Shown piece by piece: positions 44,953-53,103 of a DNA stretch of 53,274 nucleotides. Positions within the stretch are counted from its first letter, which is position 1. Each line of letters begins with the position of its first letter. A model generated the notes under the pieces. That model did no database searches and was not told the origin of the DNA. It worked only from the letters and a program-made list of their open reading frames with translations. The stretch comes from Planctomycetota bacterium (GTDB lineage Bacteria > Planctomycetota > Phycisphaerae > Sedimentisphaerales > Anaerobacaceae). Position numbers and translations under genes: made by a program. The stretch spans positions 1-53,274 of the forward strand of contig DUZJ01000015.1 of assembly GCA_013349615.1 (NCBI GenBank), given 5' to 3'.

Positions 44953-45543
44953 TCATCTTATCATCCCCGCAAAACCCATAAACGCCAACGTAAGCAGACC
45001 CGCGGTAATCAACGTAATCGGCGCGCCTTTCAGGCACTCCGGCACGTCCGCCAGATTCAGGTTTTCACGGATACCGGCCATAATGCAAATGGCCATTGTA
45101 AAGCCGATGCCCGCTCCGAAGCTAAGCACTACTGCTTCGGGCAGATTGTCGATACCCCAGAGGTGTATAAACAAACACAGTCCTAAGATTGCGCAGTTGG
45201 TTGTAATTAGCGGCAGAAATATCCCGAAGCTCTCGTACAGGCTGGGGAAAAATTTTCGCACATACATCTCCACAAGCTGTACGGCGCCGGCTATGACCAA
45301 TATAAAGCACACATATCGCGTAACTTCAAGGCCCATTCGCATCAGAATCAGGTGGTCAATCAGCCACGTCAGCGTCCCGCTCAGTGTTACAACAAACGTT
45401 ACCGCCATACCCATTCCGAAGGCCATATCGATTCGCCCCGATACCCCGAGATAGGGACAGATCCCCAGAAACTTCGTAAAGACGAGGTTATTTATCAAAA
45501 CGATGGATATAAATCCCAAAAGCAGCGTATTAAGCGTACTCAT
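44953..45543 (-). CDS. rnfA: Rnf complex subunit RnfA
   Basis: A 196-residue membrane protein of six helices, opening TLLLGFISIVLINNLVFTKF and then LGICPYLGVSG, where the conserved Cys helps hold an iron-sulfur centre between RnfA and RnfE. ITTNCAILGLCLFIHLWG contains the second conserved Cys. It forms with RnfD and RnfE the membrane core through which Na+ or H+ moves. Twelve bases follow the rnfE stop. Confidence 0.95.
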   Translation of the reverse strand: MSTLNTLLLGFISIVLINNLVFTKFLGICPYLGVSGRIDMAFGMGMAVTFVVTLSGTLTWLIDHLILMRMGLEVTRYVCFILVIAGAVQLVEMYVRKFFPSLYESFGIFLPLITTNCAILGLCLFIHLWGIDNLPEAVVLSFGAGIGFTMAICIMAGIRENLNLADVPECLKGAPITLITAGLLTLAFMGFAGMIR

Positions 45544-45555
45544 AAGTCTTTCCGG

Positions 45556-46176
45556 TTAAGATTTACCTTTCGTCAGCTTGTTCACAAGTCCAAGCAGCAG
45601 CCCTAAAGTTATAAACGCTCCAACAGGCATACTCATCGCGGCCCACGGAACAAACCAATCAGGCATAACTTTTGCCTCGAATATCATCCCTGTCGATAAC
45701 AGCTCCCTTACGCCCGCCAGAACGCACAGTGTTAACGTAAAGCCCACACCCATTCCAACTGCATCGATAATACTTACCAGAAGGTTGTTCTTACTGGCGC
45801 ACGCCTCAGCTCGGCAGATGATTATGCAGTTGACAATAATCAAGGGGACATAAGGCCCTAACGTCTCGCTCATTTCCGGCTGGAACGCCTTCAAAAACAG
45901 GTCCGCTATCGTAACAAAAGTGGCTATTGTCAGCGTAAACATCAGGATTCGCAGGTGTGGTTTGAGAAGATTGCGCATCAGGCTGACCACGATGTTACTG
46001 CAAACTAATACAAAGATGACACTAAGCCCCATAGTCAAAGCCGGCTTGACCGCCGCCGTCACCGCCAGTGTCGGGCACATTCCGAGCAGAAGCCGAAACA
46101 CCGGGTTCTCACGCCACAGTCCTGCTAACAGCGTTTCCTTATAAATACCGGCAGTAGTGTCACTGTTCTTTGTCAT
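45556..46176 (-). CDS. rnfE: Rnf complex subunit RnfE
   Basis: A 206-residue six-helix membrane protein paralogous to RnfA: NPVFRLLLGMCPTLAVTAAV with the conserved Cys, then VPLIIVNCIIICRAEACASK and IDAVGMGVGFTLTLCVLAGV. It pairs with RnfA around a [2Fe-2S] centre in the membrane. Its start overlaps the end of rnfG by 17 bases, a sign of translational coupling. Confidence 0.95.
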   Translation of the reverse strand: MTKNSDTTAGIYKETLLAGLWRENPVFRLLLGMCPTLAVTAAVKPALTMGLSVIFVLVCSNIVVSLMRNLLKPHLRILMFTLTIATFVTIADLFLKAFQPEMSETLGPYVPLIIVNCIIICRAEACASKNNLLVSIIDAVGMGVGFTLTLCVLAGVRELLSTGMIFEAKVMPDWFVPWAAMSMPVGAFITLGLLLGLVNKLTKGKS

Positions 46177-46786
46177 TGCCGATTAGGCCCTTCCTTTGCA
46201 TTTCTTCCTTAACTTCTTTGACATAGTGATTGATTATCTTGACAACCGCTTCGCTGCTTATTGTAGCTCCGCTTATCGCCAGAATTTTATTGTCCCTTGC
46301 TTCGCCTGACTTGATAACCTCAAGTTTTGCTGCGGGTTTGGCTTTGAATTGTGTCCGGAAATCTTCTTCTTTGATTTTGTCGCCCGTGCCCGGCGATTCA
46401 TTGCTGGCCAGAACGTCAAAACCCGCTATGGTCTTGAAATCCTTATCTACCGCAATAATCAGCTCGATTTTGTCTTGAAAACCTGGACCCACCGCATTAA
46501 AGGTCCAGCCAAAACATTCATCTCCTGTCACGGCTTTATAAACATCAACTTTTTTCTTTTCACCTTTGAGTAACTTAACTTTGATTTCGACGCCCAGTTC
46601 CTCCAATGGAACGAAATCCTTTGCTTTCGGAATCAGACGACCGGCAAGGACGTTGAGCTTATTGATTCTGTTCTGTTCGATTATCGGAGACCACGCGGCG
46701 TTTGCTATCGCCAGCAGCAGCCCGAAGCAGAACGAAGAAACAATCAAAAGCCAGCTTTGTTGAACAAAATATTTTATCTTAGACAC
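46160..46786 (-). CDS. rnfG: Rnf complex subunit RnfG (covalent FMN)
   Basis: A 208-residue periplasm-facing flavoprotein with one N-terminal helix (SWLLIVSSFCFGLLLAIANA). The flavinylation motif SGATIS is at residues 172-177, so Thr175 is the expected site to which ApbE attaches FMN. ESPGTGDKIKEEDFRTQFK upstream of it is typical of the FMN-binding domain. It overlaps rnfD by 8 bases and rnfE by 17. Confidence 0.94.
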   Translation of the reverse strand: MSKIKYFVQQSWLLIVSSFCFGLLLAIANAAWSPIIEQNRINKLNVLAGRLIPKAKDFVPLEELGVEIKVKLLKGEKKKVDVYKAVTGDECFGWTFNAVGPGFQDKIELIIAVDKDFKTIAGFDVLASNESPGTGDKIKEEDFRTQFKAKPAAKLEVIKSGEARDNKILAISGATISSEAVVKIINHYVKEVKEEMQRKGLIGNDKEQ

Positions 46787-47792
46787 CAGGCTTACCTCCT
46801 GCCGGGACTCGCTTACAAAGTCTGTCTATCAAAGGTGTAACAGCGTTCATAAGCAGAACGGAAAACATAACGCCTTCCGGGTACGCTCCTACTATTCTTA
46901 TGAGCATTGTTATTGTCCCTACCCCTGCGCCGAAAATCCACATTCCCCTCCGCGTCAAGGGTGCCGTAACAGGATCGGTAGCAATAAAGAAGGCGCACAG
47001 CAGCATTCCGCCACTCGTCAAATGGAATACAGGTTGCATATACGCATCAGGGTCTATCAGGTAGGCAATACTACCAAAAACAAAGGCAGACAGCAAAACC
47101 GCTAACGGGATATGAAAGTTTATCGTTCGCCTTATTAACAGATAAAGGCCGCCGATTAAAAGTGCAATCGCACTCGTTTCGCCAAGACAGCCCCCAACCT
47201 CGCCTATAAGCGTCGCTTCAAATTGTTCGTCATTAAAGATTTTGGCGCCGTTTCTGTCTTTTATTGCAATTTTACTCCAGCCTAACGGCGTCGCCTGCGT
47301 CCTGGCGTGCAGCATATTTTCCGGAGCAATCCTCGGCATCGTCGAATCGATTGTCGCCGGTACCGTCCACGTTGTCATCATCATACCGAAGCTGGCCGTT
47401 AGAAACGCTCTGCCGACCATCGCCGGATTAAAAATATTGGAGCCCAGGCCGCCAAAGACCATTTTCCCAATCGCGATGGAAAAAACACTGCCGATGACCG
47501 CCGCCCAGATTGGCAGACCAGGCGGAAGCGACAGCGCAAGGATAACTCCGGTAACCACGGCACTGAAGTCGCCTAATGAATTCGGCTTTTTGCAAATAAG
47601 ATTGCAGAGCCATTCGGTTACGACTGATGAGATAACGCAGGTACAGATAAGAATAAGCGCGTAGAGACGGAAATAATAGCCCGCCGCCGCCATTGCGGGA
47701 ACCAGGCCGATTAAAACATCTATCATTACCCTGTGTGTCCAGACCGGCTCGCTGATATGCGGAGCTGGTGATACTGTTATATTATCAGGCAT
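46779..47792 (-). CDS. rnfD: Rnf complex subunit RnfD (covalent FMN)
   Basis: A 337-residue membrane protein of about ten helices. Residues 80-130 contain TGVILALSLPPGLPIWAAVI and FGGLGSNIFNPAMVGRAFL, shared with NqrB. The second flavin site is at about Thr168 in HARTQATPLGWSK, matching the place of covalent FMN in this family. LTSGGMLLCAFFIATDPVTA follows. Works with RnfG as the electron path from RnfC to RnfB. Confidence 0.94.
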   Translation of the reverse strand: MPDNITVSPAPHISEPVWTHRVMIDVLIGLVPAMAAAGYYFRLYALILICTCVISSVVTEWLCNLICKKPNSLGDFSAVVTGVILALSLPPGLPIWAAVIGSVFSIAIGKMVFGGLGSNIFNPAMVGRAFLTASFGMMMTTWTVPATIDSTMPRIAPENMLHARTQATPLGWSKIAIKDRNGAKIFNDEQFEATLIGEVGGCLGETSAIALLIGGLYLLIRRTINFHIPLAVLLSAFVFGSIAYLIDPDAYMQPVFHLTSGGMLLCAFFIATDPVTAPLTRRGMWIFGAGVGTITMLIRIVGAYPEGVMFSVLLMNAVTPLIDRLCKRVPAGGKPGV

Positions 47793-47849
47793 TTATCCGT
47801 TTCCCTGTCAAGCAACGCCAATGTGCATTTCTGTTCTTCAATTCTCATC

Positions 47850-49199
47850 TTACGCTTTTAATTGGGCCAGAAGCGTCTTGCCCGTCTTGATGTACCCTGT
47901 AACTTCTATATTAGCAGGGCAAACATAACTGCAGCAGCCGCACTCCATACACGCACTGATATAGTAGCTTTCTGCCACGTCCAGAAGATTATTTTTTACC
48001 GCATGGGCGATTTTGGTCGGGTTCAGATTTTCAGGACAAACTTCCAGGCACCTCCCGCAGCGCAGACACGCCGTCTGCCGCCCTGCGAATTTGGCTTTGC
48101 CGATTTGTTTCTCTGTTAATACCGTTATGGCGCCGGTTGTTTTCGTAATTGGTGTTGTCAAATCGGCTATTGCCGTCCCCATCATCGGCCCGCCGAGAAT
48201 GACCCTCACCGCTTCGTTTCTCAATCCTCCGCAGAACTCTATAAGCTCGGCGACCGATGTCCCTATCGGAACGTAAAAATTACCCGGGTTCCTGACCCCT
48301 TCTCCGGTAACGGTTACAACACGGTGAGTCAGCGGCAAATCGCCGACTACCGTTTCCGCAATCGCCGCCGCAGTAGCGATGTTGAGGACCACCACACCTA
48401 TCATCGGGGGAATCCCGCCCGTGGGGACATGTCTCTTTAGAATCGCATTTATAAGCTGTCTTTCACCGCCTTGTGGATATTTTGTTTTGACCGGGACAAC
48501 CTTAATGTCATCACCGCTGACTGCCGCGCCCATCGCCTCTATCGCCCTCGGCTTGTTATCTTCAATTCCGATAAACACCCTTGAACAGCCGGAGGCCTTT
48601 CTCGCAAGTTTTATCCCCGCAATGATTTGACTCGTCCACTCGACCATAATGCGATAATCGCACGTTATATAAGGCTCACACTCACAGCCGTTGATAATCA
48701 GGGTCTCTTTTGGCAGCCGGGGATTCGGTTCTATCTTTACCCTCGTCGGAAATCCCGCTCCGCCCATACCAACAATACCAGCCTGGCGAACAGCATCGCA
48801 TATCTCTTCCGCTGAATAGTTGTTTTCATCGAAGTCATCTCTCAGCTTAAAGTATGACCGCCTCGTAGGAGTGTACTGGTATGCCTCAATTACTATAGCT
48901 TCGCTCCGCCCTAAGACCGCATGAGACCGCAGTGCGATTTCTTTTACCTTGCCGTTGATGGGTGAATGAACAGGGGCCGAAACAAATGCGTCCGAGTCGC
49001 CGATTTTTTGTCCCGCCTGCACCATATTTCCTTTTCTGACCAGCGGCTGGCAGGCAGCGCCGATATGTTGACTCAGCATCACTGCGACCTCTTTGACCGT
49101 GGGGCCGGGATATATCTTACTGTCTTCCGTGAGGTTTTTGTTTTCCGCAGGATGGCTCCCGCCCCTGAAAGATAATCTGCCTTTAGTCTCAATTTTCAT
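47850..49199 (-). CDS. rnfC: Rnf complex subunit RnfC (NADH-binding)
   Basis: A 449-residue peripheral subunit that exchanges electrons with NAD. It has the N-terminal RnfC/NqrA-like domain (FRGGSHPAENKNLTEDS), the FMN/NADH loop GIVGMGGAGFPTRVK, the SLBB domain, and two C-terminal 4Fe-4S motifs, CLRCGRCLEVCPENLNPTK and CMECGCCSYVCPANIEVTG. Its ATG overlaps the stop of the small upstream gene (ATGA). First of the six canonical genes, in the order C-D-G-E-A-B known from acetogens and clostridia. Confidence 0.95.
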   Translation of the reverse strand: MKIETKGRLSFRGGSHPAENKNLTEDSKIYPGPTVKEVAVMLSQHIGAACQPLVRKGNMVQAGQKIGDSDAFVSAPVHSPINGKVKEIALRSHAVLGRSEAIVIEAYQYTPTRRSYFKLRDDFDENNYSAEEICDAVRQAGIVGMGGAGFPTRVKIEPNPRLPKETLIINGCECEPYITCDYRIMVEWTSQIIAGIKLARKASGCSRVFIGIEDNKPRAIEAMGAAVSGDDIKVVPVKTKYPQGGERQLINAILKRHVPTGGIPPMIGVVVLNIATAAAIAETVVGDLPLTHRVVTVTGEGVRNPGNFYVPIGTSVAELIEFCGGLRNEAVRVILGGPMMGTAIADLTTPITKTTGAITVLTEKQIGKAKFAGRQTACLRCGRCLEVCPENLNPTKIAHAVKNNLLDVAESYYISACMECGCCSYVCPANIEVTGYIKTGKTLLAQLKA

Positions 49200-49504
49200 A
49201 GTTGTTTTTCTGGCTCCCTGTTTTCACAGCAATGACTTACCGCCCTTATAATCAACACACACACACCGGCCGACAGCAGGGCAAGCAAAAAGTTAAGGAC
49301 TATTTGGAGCTCATTTCTATGTATTGCTTCGGCCAAAATCCTCTCAAAAGCGGCAAGAGAAGCAATAAAAACCAATATCGGCAGCAGGAAAGCAGCCACA
49401 ACTTTGAAAGCGACCGAACGGCCTTTGGTATTTGCTAATTTCTTGTATATCTCTTGGCAGTTGTGCTTTTGGTAGCAGTCTTCGCAGTTTTTTTGCTCAC
49501 CCAT
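49196..49504 (-). CDS. Small Cys-containing membrane protein heading the rnf cluster
   Basis: A 102-residue protein with a soluble N-terminus containing three Cys (KNCEDCYQKHNC), then two membrane helices (VAFKVVAAFLLPILVFIASL and IVLNFLLALLSAGVCVLIIR) and a C-terminal SHCCEN. It is fused by an ATGA overlap to rnfC, so it is translated with the complex. The topology (Cys-rich ends, two helices) recalls RseC, which accompanies Rnf/Rsx in proteobacteria, but I see no clear sequence match. It may aid assembly or carry a metal or iron-sulfur centre. Confidence 0.75.
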   Translation of the reverse strand: MGEQKNCEDCYQKHNCQEIYKKLANTKGRSVAFKVVAAFLLPILVFIASLAAFERILAEAIHRNELQIVLNFLLALLSAGVCVLIIRAVSHCCENREPEKQL

Positions 49505-49626
49505 AACAGTATTTCACTTCCATGTAAAATAAACTTCATCTTATAATCGACATTGCCGGGATTTTCAAACAATTTTTCCCATTAGTAAAAACCGCAACGC
49601 CTCGCGTCGCTTCAATATCGGTTACT

Positions 49627-49704
49627 CCCGCAATTTATTGCGGGATTGTTTAGCCCCCAAATTTATTTGGGGGTCATGATTATCCCCGCCACTTGTTGCC
49701 GGGG
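49627..49704. repeat. Run of consecutive stem-loops
   Basis: Three neighbouring hairpins: CCCGCAATTTATTGCGGG (49627-49644), CCCCCAAATTTATTTGGGGG (49654-49673) and CCCCGCCACTTGTTGCCGGGG-like arms with five firm pairs (49684-49704). The first two share an A+T loop built on ATTTAT. They lie behind the start of the rnf cluster, in the divergent direction to it, and may be dispersed hairpin elements. Confidence 0.65.
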
Positions 49705-49870
49705 TTGCCTTTATGTTTTGCGGGGTTGCCTTTCTATATAATCCCCTCCCCTGTCCTGGGGGGATTGAAAATCCGTTTTTTTCTTTGCATTTTGCCTTCT
49801 TACGTAAGGTCATCCCGACCGAAGTGGAGGGATCTATTAACAAAAGGTCATTGCCAGGAGCGGAGCGCTG

Positions 49871-49945
49871 TAAGTCCGGCCCCTGAAAGTCCGGCCCCTG
49901 AAAGTCCGGCCCCTGTAAGTCCGGCCCCTGTAAGTCCGGCCCTTG
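49871..49945. repeat. 15-bp tandem repeat, five copies
   Basis: Five adjoining copies of WAAGTCCGGCCCCTG; the first four differ only at position 1 (T or A), and the fifth has CCCTTG in place of CCCCTG. The phase is exact at 15 bases throughout. Confidence 0.95.
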
Positions 49946-49980
49946 GACGGATTGGACGGATTGGACGGATTGGACGGAAT
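49946..49980. repeat. 9-bp tandem repeat, nearly four copies
   Basis: GACGGATTG is repeated three times and followed by GACGGAAT, directly joined to the end of the 15-bp array without a spacer. Confidence 0.95.
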
Positions 49981-50159
49981 AAGCACTTTTTCTTTCCCTT
50001 CTCCCTTTTTTTATGTTATTTTACTTACCTAAATGATTGATGCGGACATCGTGAAGAGTGCAGCGAAATATGAGATATGTAAATTGAACCGAAGCAGCGG
50101 CTAAATTGGCAACAATATGTGTTGTCATATTATTATGTTCTGTAAATAGAAAGTAATCA

Positions 50160-51296
50160 ATGAGCTATGTTCTAATCCTCATAGGAGCTGTGCTATCATT
50201 TCTCTCGTATAGGTGGTCATTCTACTATATGTGTAATCCGAATTATTTTCGCTTGAAAGGACGATCCGAGGTTACCCAGTTGTGGCTTGAGACCGCTTCG
50301 AATCTCATATTCTTTAGTGGGTATGGTCTCATCATATTTTCCAGTGGTTTTCGTCTATTTCGAATTATTATAAACGTTGCAATCGTAGTTCTCCTCCACT
50401 TATTCGTCTTTCCAATCCTTGGAAGGAGAAGATTTGCAGGAAAAGTACTCTATAAAAGGAACAATAAGGTGAACAAAGCTGTTGAACAAGATAATAATGT
50501 AACCGACGAAAATGAGGCCGCGCCGGACGTCTTTTATAGGTATTATGCGTTCGATAAAAAATGTGATGAGGATTGTAAGTTCAACAAAAAATGGGAAGCA
50601 CGTATAGAAAATATATTCCGTAATAATGAAATATATTTCGCAAAACCAAAAGAATTGAATGATCCCCTCGATTCAAAAGTTCGCCTGTCATATGATGGAA
50701 CAGAAGAACAGTGGAAAGATTTTCTTGATGGCTGGTATAGAAAGAATGAGCCCAATTTACTTCCAGAACAAAGGTGTTACAAAGTAAACAATTGCTTGAG
50801 AAACCGTAATAATATTCCCAATTCATTAAGTTATTCATTTCTAGAGCAAATGGGCGTATATTGTATGTCTGCGATAAATAACGATATTCTTATGTGGTCA
50901 CATTATTCAAACGGACATTCCGGATTCTGTTTGGAATTCGACGCGAATAATGAATTTTTTGGACGAGCACAGAGAATAGATTATCCAAAAGAATACCCTA
51001 ATGTTAATTTCTTTACTAGTTCACAGTGGGAAAAAACAAAAGCTATGCTTTTAACAAAAGCTAAACGCTGGCACTACGAGCGGGAATGGCGAATTATAGA
51101 TCACAATGAAGGTTCCGGTATCAAACACTTTCCAGCAAAAACGTTGACCGGTGTTATAATTGGGTGTCGCATGTCAAAAGAAAACAAGCAAAAGATAATT
51201 AAATGGTGTGCTAATAGGAATCCACAGCCTACTTTGTATAAAACAGAACCAATAGAAAAAGAATTTGGATTTGAAATAATAGAAATAGTCGGGTAG
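50160..51296 (+). CDS. Membrane-anchored DUF2971 protein
   Basis: A 378-residue protein. The N-terminus has three predicted membrane helices (about residues 2-18, 42-60 and 66-88). From about 124 a DUF2971 domain begins with DVFYRYYAFDKKCDEDC, FRNNEIYFAKPKELNDPLDS, then YCMSAINNDILMWSHYSNGH, SGFCLEFDAN and YEREWRIIDHNEGSGIKHF, the conserved landmarks of the family (FxxPxxxNDPxD, MWxHYxxxHxGxCLxF, and the ExEWR). The family is frequent in mobile and defence-associated regions and its activity is unknown. Codon use is markedly A+T-rich compared with the rnf genes, which suggests a separate origin. It converges on the TIR gene, 162 bases away. Confidence 0.85.
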   Translation: MSYVLILIGAVLSFLSYRWSFYYMCNPNYFRLKGRSEVTQLWLETASNLIFFSGYGLIIFSSGFRLFRIIINVAIVVLLHLFVFPILGRRRFAGKVLYKRNNKVNKAVEQDNNVTDENEAAPDVFYRYYAFDKKCDEDCKFNKKWEARIENIFRNNEIYFAKPKELNDPLDSKVRLSYDGTEEQWKDFLDGWYRKNEPNLLPEQRCYKVNNCLRNRNNIPNSLSYSFLEQMGVYCMSAINNDILMWSHYSNGHSGFCLEFDANNEFFGRAQRIDYPKEYPNVNFFTSSQWEKTKAMLLTKAKRWHYEREWRIIDHNEGSGIKHFPAKTLTGVIIGCRMSKENKQKIIKWCANRNPQPTLYKTEPIEKEFGFEIIEIVG

Positions 51297-51458
51297 GGTG
51301 TGCAGCAAGCTTGCTTGTGCCCCTGGGCCATAGGCCTCAGGTACTTGTTTGCACACGCGGAATCTTTTAATTAAAGAGGTTGAGCAGAAAAGCAAGAAGC
51401 AACGGGAACTTCTTAGGATCGTCTCTTGCAGCCTGATGTTCGCACTAAACTCACAATA

Positions 51459-52349
51459 CTATTTTGAATGATCCGTCTTAGGTATAACTGGGGCAGTGGT
51501 AATCAATCCATGCGAGGGTTGCATGAGATTCCTAATCAGCTTTTCTTTATCAACATCACCATTGCCCTGAAAGAGCATACTTACCGCGTCAGCATACGCC
51601 CTTGCAAGCTTATAACGCTTATCTGTGTCACTAATTCTCGTAATAAAATGCTGGGTTGGATATTGAAGATCCCATAAGGCGTGTGCCACAGCATCTCTTT
51701 TCTTATCATCTTTAATGTATCTTGCTGTGTCTGTTAAGCATCCGTAACAGTGAATAAGCATCTTAATCATATCGGTATTGATAGGATGTTCCACAGTACT
51801 GTTTCTGATCCGGATTAGTATTTCCTCAATTAAATCCCTTTCAGTTCGTGTAGATTTTATGCTTGGAGAGCCTTCTTTAGGGATAGCTTTTGAGATATTC
51901 GTATTGATTTCAGGCCACCAATTCTGAAAAGCATCTCTCAGAGTCTCTGTAGCTAGAGAATCAGGCAACTGTTCATTAATCGAAACCAAAACGTTGTAAA
52001 ATCCTTCAGCGTTAAACTCGTTTATTTGAAATTGAATCAAAGGACCTTGAACATCAGTAGGCTTCAAGCCAAATAGAACTGGACAGACTCTTGATTCAAG
52101 CTGTTTAGATAAAGCGCCCGCCTCAAACATTAACCAAGGAGCATTCAGATTGTCCTTTGTGAGACATAGAATGCCAATTTTGGTCTCTTGCAGTTTTTCT
52201 GCAATTTCATTACTCCATCTCATACCAGCTTTAATATCCTCTGAAGAATAGAATGGTTCAAGAGTTTGAATTACATTAGGAAGCCATTGACGAATAGCCT
52301 CAGCATATGCTTTGCTTTCCTCACCAGACCAACTAATGAATACGTTCAT
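51459..52349 (-). CDS. TIR-domain protein, putative NADase
   Basis: A 296-residue protein with an N-terminal TIR domain (about 1-130): NVFISWSGEESKAYAEAIRQ, FYSSEDIKAGMRWSNEIAEK, IGILCLTKDNLNAPWLMFEA. The Glu76 in WLMFEAGAL is in the place of the catalytic Glu of TIR NAD-cleaving enzymes. The C-terminal 160 residues are helical and unrecognised (TRTERDLIEEILIRIRNSTV onward) and may sense a signal or oligomerise. Bacterial TIR proteins commonly deplete NAD to abort phage infection. Whether it acts with the convergent DUF2971 gene is not shown by the sequence. Confidence 0.85.
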   Translation of the reverse strand: MNVFISWSGEESKAYAEAIRQWLPNVIQTLEPFYSSEDIKAGMRWSNEIAEKLQETKIGILCLTKDNLNAPWLMFEAGALSKQLESRVCPVLFGLKPTDVQGPLIQFQINEFNAEGFYNVLVSINEQLPDSLATETLRDAFQNWWPEINTNISKAIPKEGSPSIKSTRTERDLIEEILIRIRNSTVEHPINTDMIKMLIHCYGCLTDTARYIKDDKKRDAVAHALWDLQYPTQHFITRISDTDKRYKLARAYADAVSMLFQGNGDVDKEKLIRNLMQPSHGLITTAPVIPKTDHSK

Positions 52350-53064
52350 AATATACTCCTAAATAAATGTTGCCAACAATGATTATATCCACTCAAAGTG
52401 AACTGTTTTTATTTCCCGGCCATAAAATACCAAAATCCCCAATTCTCAATCCCCGTCAAAACAGACGAATTTCCACAGTTGTGCATCCACCTCGCAGCGT
52501 CCATAAAATACCCCAAATCATCTTATCCGTCAAATCAAATTCGAATGGACAAAAAAAACACTTTTTTTGGTCATTTTTTTATTCTTTTTGTGCATTTTGT
52601 GCTTTTTTGTGGCCAAATCTCTGCGTTTTCAGCGGCTTTGTCTTATTATCCTTGCCTACTTATCAAGTAGGTCTGCGTCTAATTATTCTTCGTGCCGGAG
52701 CCTGTCCGGCGAAGCTGGCATCGCCCAGCGAAGACGGATGCCTTCTGTCTTCTAATGTCGCGTTAAAATAGATAAAATGCGCGACCAAAAACGCACATAG
52801 TAACCGGCCAAATCTGAAAAAAATAAAAAATTTTAACTTCTTTATTACCAATAACTTAATCCTGCAAATCCTGTCAAAAACAAGCCGATTTTCGTATCAA
52901 ACGCGCACATTCGTGCATTTATAGAGGCGCTTCTTTTTTTGCAGAAGGCCAAAATGAAGGAAATGGTAAATGTTTATTAGCAAACGGTTATTGGTAATTG
53001 ACAGCGAAACACCCGCTGTCATCTGCCTTCTGACTTCTGTCCTCTGCCTTCTTTCCTCTACAAC

Positions 53065-53082
53065 TGTAGTGAGAGCACTACA
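53065..53082. repeat. Short perfect hairpin
   Basis: TGTAGTG and CACTACA pair across an AGAG loop. It stands 21 bases before the first CAAACCCAAT unit. Confidence 0.6.
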
Positions 53083-53103
53083 AATCGCTCATTTTATGCA
53101 AAA

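Larger units (their letters stand above)
49505..50159. other. Repeat-packed intergenic region
   Basis: Some 650 bases without a credible gene between the rnf cluster and the DUF2971 gene. It contains a series of stem-loops (49627-49704), a segment GTCATCCCGACCGAAGTGGA of a type often dispersed in such genomes (about 49810), a 15-base and a 9-base tandem array, and an A+T-rich stretch before the next gene. An open frame of 115 codons spans the arrays but is only an effect of their length. Confidence 0.7.

Noticed and set aside
49693-50040. 115-codon plus-strand frame with SPAP and GRI repeats
   Set aside because: The repeated peptides come from the 15-bp and 9-bp arrays, whose periods are multiples of three; there is no start context or domain.
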